A stretch of DNA of 64,000 nucleotides from Mariniflexile gromovii (lineage in GTDB: Bacteria; Bacteroidota; Bacteroidia; Flavobacteriales; Flavobacteriaceae): NCBI RefSeq assembly GCF_017814435.1, contig NZ_JAGJCB010000014.1:1-64000 (forward strand), read 5' to 3'. The position numbers were made by a program, and so were the translations under genes. Numbering within the stretch: position 1 is the first letter of the stretch; each line of letters starts with the position of its first letter. This document shows positions 58,272 to 64,000 of the stretch, in pieces. Below the pieces are notes generated by a model, which saw only the letters and a list, made by a program, of their open reading frames with translations, did no database searches and was not told the DNA's origin.

Positions 58272-59681
58272 ATGAATATTGAACAAATATATACAGGATG
58301 TTTAGCACAAGGCGCCTATTACATTGAAAGCAATGGCGAAGTGGCTATCATAGACCCATTAAGAGAAGTAACGCCGTACATTAACAAAGCCAAGCGTAAT
58401 GGTGCAAAAATTAAATACATTTTTGAAACGCATTTCCATGCCGATTTTGTTAGTGGGCATATTACATTATCTAAACAAACAGGAGCGCCCATCATTTATG
58501 GCCCCAGCGCAAACCCCTCTTTTGATGCTATTATTGCTAAAGATGGGCAAGTTTTTAAATTAGGCGAAATAACCATAACAGCCTTACATACCCCTGGACA
58601 CACTTTGGAAAGTACTACCTTCTTGCTTAAAGATAAAAACGGAAAAGATCATGCCATTTTTAGTGGAGACACGCTGTTTTTGGGTGATGTTGGCAGACCG
58701 GATCTAGCACAAAAAGCCGCTAACATGACACAGGAAGATTTAGCAGGTTTACTTTTTGATAGTTTACGCAACAAAATTATGCCTTTAGCAGATGATGTTA
58801 TTGTATACCCAGCACATGGAGCTGGTTCTGCTTGCGGAAAAAACCTAAGCAAAAAAACCGTTGGAACCATTGGCGACCAAAAGAAAACCAATTATGCCCT
58901 TCGTGCGAATATGACCAAAGAAGAATTTATTAAGGAAGTTACCGATGGTTTATTGCCACCTCCACAATATTTTCCTCTAAACGTAAAAATGAACAAAGAA
59001 GGCTATGATGATGTAGATGATGTGATTGAACGTGGCACTACCCCATTAACACCTTCAGAATTTGAACATCTTGCTAACGAAACAGGTGCCATAGTTTTAG
59101 ATGTACGCCATCAGGACGAATTTGCAAAAGGACACATACCCAGATCTATTTTTATTGGTATTGATGGTAATTTTGCCCCGTGGGTGGGAGCACTTATTGC
59201 CGATGTAGAGCAACCTATTTTACTTGTTGCTCCCGAAGGAAAAGAAGAAGAAAGTATCATCCGTTTATCTCGCGTTGGTTTTGACAATACCATAGGTTAT
59301 TTAAAAGGTAGTTTTGAAGCTTGGAAAAAAGCAGGATTGGAATATGATACAATCACCTCAGTTTCTGCTTCAGAATTAAAAAAGGCATTAAAAAAAGAAG
59401 ATGTACCCGTTTTTGATGTTCGAAAAGATGGTGAGTTTAAATCGGAGCACGTTAAAAACGCACATCACACTTCCTTAGATTACTTAAACGATCATCTAGA
59501 TGAATTTCCTGAAGATGAAACGTTCTACCTGCACTGTGCTGGCGGTTACAGATCTATGATTGCTGCTTCTATTTTAAAAAGCAGGGGGATTCATAATTTA
59601 ATTAATATAACAGGGGGTTTTGATGCTATAAAAGAAGCACAAATTCCCGTAACAGATTACATATGTCCTACAACCTTATAA
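58272..59681 (+). CDS. MBL-fold persulfide dioxygenase-like protein fused to two rhodanese domains
   Basis: 469 aa from the ATG at 58272. The MBL part (about 1-240) has ETHFHADFVSGH (His54, His56, Asp58, His63) and FSGDTLFLGDVGRPD as in ETHE1-like persulfide dioxygenases. Rhodanese 1 (about 265-355) has lost its active Cys (LLVAPEGKEE). Rhodanese 2 (about 365-465) has the active loop HCAGGYRS. The protein should oxidise glutathione or protein persulfide to sulfite, in the cytoplasm. It overlaps the next gene by 19 bp. Confidence 0.88.
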   Translation: MNIEQIYTGCLAQGAYYIESNGEVAIIDPLREVTPYINKAKRNGAKIKYIFETHFHADFVSGHITLSKQTGAPIIYGPSANPSFDAIIAKDGQVFKLGEITITALHTPGHTLESTTFLLKDKNGKDHAIFSGDTLFLGDVGRPDLAQKAANMTQEDLAGLLFDSLRNKIMPLADDVIVYPAHGAGSACGKNLSKKTVGTIGDQKKTNYALRANMTKEEFIKEVTDGLLPPPQYFPLNVKMNKEGYDDVDDVIERGTTPLTPSEFEHLANETGAIVLDVRHQDEFAKGHIPRSIFIGIDGNFAPWVGALIADVEQPILLVAPEGKEEESIIRLSRVGFDNTIGYLKGSFEAWKKAGLEYDTITSVSASELKKALKKEDVPVFDVRKDGEFKSEHVKNAHHTSLDYLNDHLDEFPEDETFYLHCAGGYRSMIAASILKSRGIHNLINITGGFDAIKEAQIPVTDYICPTTL

Positions 59682-60025
59682 TTATATCCATTTTTTCATT
59701 CATTTTTGGATGCCAAATACAAAATAGTAACATAAAAGTATTGGAACCGGCAGAATTCAAAAATCAAATCTCAAATCATTCTGTTCAACTTATTGATGTA
59801 AGAACTGCTGATGAATACAAATCTGGACACATCAATAATGCTAAAAACATCGACTTTCTATCAAGTAGTTTTGTTTATAAAATAAATAAATTGAACAAAA
59901 AGAAACCTGTGTACGTGTATTGCAAAAGTGGCAACCGAAGCAACAAAGCCTCTAAACAGTTAGCTGAATTGGGCTTTACTGAAATTTACGATTTAAAAGG
60001 AGGCTTTTTAAATTGGAGGGAATAA
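59663..60025 (+). CDS. Lipoprotein rhodanese
   Basis: 120 aa. SIFSFIFGC is a lipobox (Cys17), so it is exported and lipid-anchored. The rhodanese domain has LIDVRTADEYKSGHINNAKNI and the active loop YCKSGNRS. It overlaps the MBL-rhodanese gene by 19 bp and is probably coupled. Likely handles periplasmic sulfur. Confidence 0.85.
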   Translation: MSYNLIIISIFSFIFGCQIQNSNIKVLEPAEFKNQISNHSVQLIDVRTADEYKSGHINNAKNIDFLSSSFVYKINKLNKKKPVYVYCKSGNRSNKASKQLAELGFTEIYDLKGGFLNWRE

Positions 60026-60100
60026 CTTTTAAGAAATAATAAACAAAGACCAATATGGTTTTAAAGCTTCATTATTCATTCACAATTAAATTTAACCACA

Positions 60101-60112
60101 TAACATTTGTTA
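60101..60112 (+). promoter_or_regulatory. Third Crp/Fnr-type site, upstream of a short unit
   Basis: TAACATTTGTTA is the same palindrome minus outer bases. Its centre (60106.5) is 29.5 bp from TATTTTTA at 60136-60143, identical to the spacing at the two sulfur operons. Confidence 0.6.
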
Positions 60113-60135
60113 ATTAACAATTATAATAATTTAAG

Positions 60136-60143
60136 TATTTTTA
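60136..60143 (+). promoter_or_regulatory. -7 element of the candidate small RNA
   Basis: TATTTTTA, identical to the -7 element at 58244-58251. Confidence 0.5.
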
Positions 60144-60149
60144 ACATGT

Positions 60150-60224
60150 CTTAACAGACTTCCTCCCTATGAGTGGAATTAATAGCGCAGAAAGCATTCT
60201 TAAATTAAGAATGCTTTTTTTTTT
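60150..60224 (+). ncRNA. Candidate FnrS-like small RNA
   Basis: A transcript from about 60150 to the terminator would be roughly 75 nt. It holds a C-rich unpaired segment (ACTTCCTCCCTAT) and ends in a 12-bp perfect hairpin plus ten Us. A reading frame of 22 codons (60170 on) runs into the terminator and is probably accidental. The promoter spacing matches other Crp/Fnr sites. It could instead be the 3' end of the operon upstream. Confidence 0.4.
60191..60224 (+). terminator. Strong terminator
   Basis: AAAGCATTCTTA and TAAGAATGCTTT pair perfectly (12 bp) around AAT, followed by ten Ts. It serves the sulfur operon or the candidate small RNA. Confidence 0.9.
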
Positions 60225-60289
60225 ATAAAAAATTAAGCAAAACATACATCTAAAGTCAAAAAAATGGTTCTTAGTTTCGTACAGTGTTG

Positions 60290-60297
60290 TATTTTTG
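60290..60297 (+). promoter_or_regulatory. -7 element of cydAB
   Basis: TATTTTTG, matching TAnnTTTG. It overlaps the TTG at 60295 that would open a seven-residue longer CydA, so the start at 60316 is correct. Confidence 0.6.
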
Positions 60298-60315
60298 GCT
60301 TACAAAATTCATTTT

Positions 60316-61647
60316 ATGGAAGACATGCTCTTTTACGATAGATTGCAATTCGCATTTACTATCACCTTTCACTATATTTTTCCGCAATTAACCATGGGGT
60401 TATCATTAATGATAGTCTATTTTAAATGGAAATTCCTTAAAACCAAAGTTGATAAATATAACGATGCTGCAAAATTTTTTATGAAAATATTTGCTGTTAA
60501 TTTTACCATGGGGGTCGTTACAGGAATTCCCATGGAGTTTCAATTCGGTACCAATTGGGCAAAATTTTCTGAGCTAACTGGTGGTATTATTGGCCAAACC
60601 TTAGCCATGGAAGGTATGTTCTCGTTCTTTTTGGAATCCTCATTTTTAGCCTTGTTTATTTTTGGCGAAAAATTGATGGGGCAAAAACTACATTTCCTAA
60701 CAGGCTTCTTTGTGTTTTTGGGCTCATGGGCAAGCGGTTGGTTTATTTTGTCTACCAATGCCTGGATGCAACACCCTGTAGGCCATGAAATTTTAGATAA
60801 TGGTAAGTTTGTGTTAGAAAACTTCTCTGCGCTTTTTACCAACCCTTGGCTTCTACCCGCTTTTTTACATAATCAACTGGCATCTGTTGTAACCTCTTCT
60901 TTTGTAGTAGCAAGTATTGGTGCCTTTTACGTTCTAAGAAATAAACAAACGGAGTACGGAAAACTATTTTTAAAGACAGGGGTTGTTTTTGGTTTTATTT
61001 CCAGTATTCTAGTAGCCTTTCCTACAGGTGACTGGAATGCTAAAAATGTTGCTAAACACCAACCTGCAACTTTTGCAGCCATGGAAGGAATTTTTCATAC
61101 TGAAGAAGCAGGATCTGAAATTGTACTTATTGGTCAACCAAACATGGTTGAAAAAAAATTGGACAATAAAATAGCGGTACCAAATATATTAAGTTTTCTA
61201 ACTTACCAAGAATGGCATAAACAAATACCAGGAATAGACCAGTTTGAAGAAGAAAACTTGCCAGATAATATTCCTGCACTCTATTATTCTTATCATATCA
61301 TGGTTGGTTTAGGCACCATATTTATAGGTGTTATGGCATTAGCACTTTTCTTTTTATGGCGAAAAAAATTGCACACCATAAAACCTTTACTTTGGACCAT
61401 TATGTTTTTAGTTCCGTTTCCTTATATAGCAAACTTAACGGGTTGGTATACCGCAGAATTAGGAAGACAACCCTATTTGGTTTATGGTCTACTAAAAACT
61501 AGCGAAGGTATTTCGCCAACAGTTTCCTCTGGTAACACCCTATTTACTTTATTAGGATTTGTAGCTTTATATATGCTATTAGGTTTATTATTTTTAGTCT
61601 TAGTAGGCAAAACCATTAACGAAGGTCCAACACCTCAAACACATTAA
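60316..61647 (+). CDS. cydA: Cytochrome bd ubiquinol oxidase subunit I
   Basis: 443 aa from the ATG at 60316 (a TTG start seven codons upstream lies in the promoter). About nine membrane helices. MLFYDRLQFAFTITFHYIFPQLTMG carries the b595/high-spin haem His, EFQFGTNWAKF is the standard helix, and GWYTAELGRQPYLVYGLLKT is the quinol-related motif. The Q-loop is short. High-affinity terminal oxidase for low oxygen and sulfide tolerance. 2 bp from cydB. Confidence 0.92.
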   Translation: MEDMLFYDRLQFAFTITFHYIFPQLTMGLSLMIVYFKWKFLKTKVDKYNDAAKFFMKIFAVNFTMGVVTGIPMEFQFGTNWAKFSELTGGIIGQTLAMEGMFSFFLESSFLALFIFGEKLMGQKLHFLTGFFVFLGSWASGWFILSTNAWMQHPVGHEILDNGKFVLENFSALFTNPWLLPAFLHNQLASVVTSSFVVASIGAFYVLRNKQTEYGKLFLKTGVVFGFISSILVAFPTGDWNAKNVAKHQPATFAAMEGIFHTEEAGSEIVLIGQPNMVEKKLDNKIAVPNILSFLTYQEWHKQIPGIDQFEEENLPDNIPALYYSYHIMVGLGTIFIGVMALALFFLWRKKLHTIKPLLWTIMFLVPFPYIANLTGWYTAELGRQPYLVYGLLKTSEGISPTVSSGNTLFTLLGFVALYMLLGLLFLVLVGKTINEGPTPQTH

Positions 61648-61649
61648 TT

Positions 61650-62723
61650 ATGGAAATATTTTGGTATATAATAATAGGTATTGTTTTAGCTGTGTTTTTT
61701 ATTTTAGATGGATATGATTTTGGAGCTGGAATCATTCATTTATTTTTTGCTAAAACCGAAAAGGACAAAGAAGTCATTGCAAAATCAGCAGGGTTATTTT
61801 GGGATTCTAACGAAGTGTGGCTAGTTGCTGCTGGAGGAATGCTTTTTATGGCTTTCCCCACATTTTACGCATCTGTTTTCAGTGGTTTCTACTTACCACT
61901 CGTATTGGTTTTATGGTTAATTATTTTTAGGGCTATTGGGTTAGAATTTAGAAGCCAGTTTAAATACCAAATGTGGAAAGATATTTGGGATGCATCATTT
62001 GGAGTTTCCAGTTTATTATTAGCCTTATTTTTTGGAATTGCATTAGGTAACATTGTGAGAGGTGTAAACTTAGGAATCGTTCAAAATGGAGTCGCTGCTC
62101 ATGAAGGTCATTATTTTTTCTTACCATTATGGGATAGTAGTTTTAGCCCTTTAAGTGAACACCCTGGGGTTATAGATTGGTTTACGCTCATTATCGGTTT
62201 AATTTCTGTGGTTACTTTAGCCATTCACGGTGCAAATTGGGTAATTCTAAAAACAAATTCATCAATAAACAGCAAGCTTAAAAATATTATTTTTATACTG
62301 AATATTGTTTTAACTGCCCTCACACTATTTTCTTTAATTGTTTGGCAAACAGTGAACCCAAATTCTTTTGATAATTTTGCTAACAAACCATATTTAATAG
62401 TATTTCCAATTATTTATTTAACAGGATTGTTTGGATTGTTTTTTATTAAGAAATTAAAAAAAGATATTCATGGTTTTGTGTTGTCAACCTTGTTGATTTT
62501 TGGAGGCATTGCATCATCGCTTGCATCATTATTCCCAGTAATATTACCTTCTATAAATGAAATCCATGAACCTTTAACCATATATAATACTGCTGCATCA
62601 GAATATGGCTTGTCCGTAGCTTTAACTTGGGGGATTATTGGCTTTATCCTTCTTTTTGTTTATATGATTATTCAAAAAAGATTAATGGCAGGAAAAATAG
62701 ATAAAATGGATTATGGGCATTAG
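61650..62723 (+). CDS. cydB: Cytochrome bd ubiquinol oxidase subunit II
   Basis: 357 aa, about nine membrane helices. FFILDGYDFGAGIIHL, DSNEVWLVAAGGMLFMAFP and GFYLPLVLVLWLIIFRAIGLEFR are typical of CydB. Full-length. No separate CydX recognised. Together with CydA forms the oxidase. Confidence 0.92.
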   Translation: MEIFWYIIIGIVLAVFFILDGYDFGAGIIHLFFAKTEKDKEVIAKSAGLFWDSNEVWLVAAGGMLFMAFPTFYASVFSGFYLPLVLVLWLIIFRAIGLEFRSQFKYQMWKDIWDASFGVSSLLLALFFGIALGNIVRGVNLGIVQNGVAAHEGHYFFLPLWDSSFSPLSEHPGVIDWFTLIIGLISVVTLAIHGANWVILKTNSSINSKLKNIIFILNIVLTALTLFSLIVWQTVNPNSFDNFANKPYLIVFPIIYLTGLFGLFFIKKLKKDIHGFVLSTLLIFGGIASSLASLFPVILPSINEIHEPLTIYNTAASEYGLSVALTWGIIGFILLFVYMIIQKRLMAGKIDKMDYGH

Positions 62724-62738
62724 TATATATATCCTATT

Positions 62739-63035
62739 ATGACTGAAACATTACTTTCTTTAATAAGTATTTTTACAGGAATTATTGCTGCAAATCTATT
62801 CGGTTATTTAAAGGAAAAATATACGTTTGGTTTTACAGGGAATACACTCATTGGAGTTTTTGGAAGTGCTTTATTTATCAAAACTTTCGGAAGGTTAGGT
62901 TTTAGCCCATGGTCTATAGCCAACAAAGGAAATTTTGATGGCCTATTATTAATAATCAACCTACTTGTATCTGCCTTAGGGGGCATTTTGTTGCTCATTT
63001 TTATAAAAAATATTTTTAACAAGATGAACAAATAA
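62739..63035 (+). CDS. Small membrane protein, GlsB/YeaQ-like
   Basis: 98 aa with three hydrophobic stretches (about 6-22, 35-50, 65-90). LFGYLKEKYTFGFTGNTLIGVFGSALFIKTFGRLG resembles the GlsB/YeaQ/YmgE family. It follows cydB by 15 bp, so is probably co-transcribed. The role in the bd operon is unknown. Confidence 0.6.
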   Translation: MTETLLSLISIFTGIIAANLFGYLKEKYTFGFTGNTLIGVFGSALFIKTFGRLGFSPWSIANKGNFDGLLLIINLLVSALGGILLLIFIKNIFNKMNK

Positions 63036-63042
63036 TTATAAA

Positions 63043-63079
63043 TAAAAAATGCTGATAAATGAATATCAGCATTTTTTAT
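63043..63079. terminator. Bidirectional terminator between convergent genes
   Basis: AAAAAATGCTGATA and TATCAGCATTTTTT, a 14-bp perfect stem with loop AATGAA. It separates the cyd operon from the leftward SDR gene. Confidence 0.9.
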
Positions 63080-63097
63080 AATATATAGAAAACTTTA

Positions 63098-63862
63098 TTA
63101 GATTCCTAAAGCTTGACCACCACCAATTTGGATAGTTTCGGCTGTAATGAATGATGCATCTTTACTAGCCAAGAATGATACAACAGAAGCAACTTCTTCT
63201 GGTTGACCTAATCTTCCTAATAAAACACTATTTGCCCAAGAAGCAAAAACTTCTGGTTTAGTCGCTTTAATTTGTGCGTGGAAAGGCGTATCAATAGTAC
63301 CAGGAGATACTGCGTTTACTCTAATTCCATATTCAGCCAAATCTTTAGCCAAAGCTCTGGTGATAGATTGTACTCCACCTTTAGAAACTGCGTATATACC
63401 AGCACCAGGTCCTGCACCATTCCATGCTGCATTTGAAGTATAATTTATAATTGTAGGATTTTCACCTTTTTTTAGGAAAGGAATAGCAGCTCTTGAAGCA
63501 TAAAATACTGAATCAAGGTTTAAAGCCATAACAAATCTGTATTGTTCAGTGGTCATTTCTTCAAATCTAGCTCTAACACCAATACCACCAGTATTGTTTA
63601 CAAGAACATCAATTTTACCGTATTTATTACCAATTTTATTGATGTTTGTAGTTACTTCTTCGTCCTTTGTCATGTCAAAACCGTAATATTCAGCAGTGAT
63701 TCCTAAATCAGTAAGTTCTTTAACTCTTGCAGCTCCTGTTTCATCTTCAATTCCGTTTAACACTACTGTATATCCATCTTTACCTAATCTTTTTGCTACC
63801 TCGAAACCTATTCCACCAGTTGCTCCAGTGATTACAGCTACTTTTCCATTTGAATTACTCAT
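63098..63862 (-). CDS. Short-chain dehydrogenase/reductase
   Basis: 254 aa. NAD(P)-binding TGATGGIG (13-20), NNTGG at 89-93, and catalytic Ser143, Tyr157 and Lys161 (YAVSK). C-terminal IQIGGGQALG is common in SDR family. Resembles 3-oxoacyl-ACP or sugar/uronate-type reductases; substrate not identifiable. The divergent-like gap to the next gene (63894) is 31 bp. Confidence 0.85.
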   Translation of the reverse strand: MSNSNGKVAVITGATGGIGFEVAKRLGKDGYTVVLNGIEDETGAARVKELTDLGITAEYYGFDMTKDEEVTTNINKIGNKYGKIDVLVNNTGGIGVRARFEEMTTEQYRFVMALNLDSVFYASRAAIPFLKKGENPTIINYTSNAAWNGAGPGAGIYAVSKGGVQSITRALAKDLAEYGIRVNAVSPGTIDTPFHAQIKATKPEVFASWANSVLLGRLGQPEEVASVVSFLASKDASFITAETIQIGGGQALGI

Positions 63863-63893
63863 ACTCTTTTATTTATTTTAATTAATTTTATAT

Positions 63894-64000
63894 TTATTGT
63901 TTTCTTTTTATTACTTCTACTATGGGTATTAATATCCATACACTAGCCAAGGTTAAAATGGCTAAAGCAGCTCCAATAATAAATGCAGGCGTATAATTTC
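63894..64000 (-). CDS. Transporter C-terminus (partial)
   Basis: Runs off the right edge. The visible 35 residues end IGAALAILTLASVWILIPIVEVIKRKQ, one membrane helix then a basic tail, as at the end of MFS-type transporters. It would be the gene upstream of the SDR in the same direction, so it may move the SDR's substrate. Only the last helix is seen. Confidence 0.55.
   Translation of the reverse strand, partial: NYTPAFIIGAALAILTLASVWILIPIVEVIKRKQ

Noticed and set aside
60170-60240. 22-codon frame starting MSGINSAESILKLR in the candidate small RNA
   Set aside because: It reads through the terminator stem and the T-run (poly-Phe), which is what chance would give.
60101-60297. The Crp/Fnr-type site at 60101 as direct cydA operator
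   Set aside because: It is about 183 bp from the cydA -7 element, unlike the fixed 29.5-bp spacing elsewhere; it fits the short unit's promoter instead.

Overview
The window is a low-GC chromosome segment from a member of the Bacteroidota, most likely a marine or sediment Flavobacteriaceae. The evidence is promoters of the TAnnTTTG (-7) type, few Shine-Dalgarno sequences, a quinol-type NO reductase, a MoaC-MoaB fusion, NrtABCD-like nitrate uptake, dispersed palindromes, and family-level resemblance of nearly every host protein. The organism is inferred; no species is claimed.

Layout. (1) 1-2120: a DUF5995-like gene and the 3' part of comM (yifB). (2) About 2121-32514: a roughly 30.4-kb AT-rich prophage that splits comM. 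Its late operon runs leftward from a sigma-like gene (21942) through protease-scaffold, capsid, portal, connector, holin-like, SGNH tail fibre, lysozyme, terminase and tail genes to a tape measure. This order is permuted relative to HK97-type phages. A 1.27-kb divergent control/origin-like region (21943-23207) holds four perfect 23-bp repeats, palindromes and a nested GC-rich hairpin. The rightward early operon encodes a winged-helix initiator candidate, a UVR-motif protein, a lipoprotein, an adenine methyltransferase and a second sigma-like factor. The right end carries two serine recombinases, a GIY-YIG-like protein and a tandem pair of related membrane proteins. (3) 32515-32944: the 5' part of comM. 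(4) 33081-42790: a leftward array of qNOR and molybdenum-cofactor genes (moaA, moaCB, moaE, moeB-rhodanese, moaD, mobA, a ModE-like regulator, moeA). (5) 42987-49706: a Crp/Fnr regulator, an NrtA-B-C-D-like ABC transporter and an outer-membrane porin. (6) 49891-56493: an SAM methyltransferase, a 981-aa SH3/coiled-coil repeat protein, an S24 autoregulator with an exonuclease/GIY-YIG protein, and tRNA-Arg. (7) 56707-63862: a Crp/Fnr regulator, a TSUP permease, an MBL-rhodanese protein, a lipoprotein rhodanese, cytochrome bd, a small membrane protein and an SDR. A transporter C-terminus runs off the right edge.

How it fits together. The host genes make a nitrate/NO and low-oxygen island: nitrate uptake, Moco synthesis for a nitrate reductase encoded elsewhere, NO removal by qNOR, and a second module coupling persulfide/sulfite handling to cytochrome bd. 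Three sets of repeated operator-like sequences are visible. A 16-bp motif recurs around the first Crp gene and nrtA. Paired AGGA-Y-A...TTTGTC-Y elements lie upstream of qNOR. A GTAAC-N4-GTTAC palindrome sits exactly 29.5 bp from -7 boxes of two sulfur operons, and a TAAC-N4-GTTA version at the same spacing precedes a roughly 75-nt transcript-like unit with a strong terminator, a candidate FnrS-like small RNA.

The prophage junctions can be resolved from sequence: the recombinase-adjacent and distal ends carry inverted 17-bp arms around a 16-bp core, giving a predicted 50-bp attP centred on a GA dinucleotide. Excision would restore an approximately 511-codon comM.
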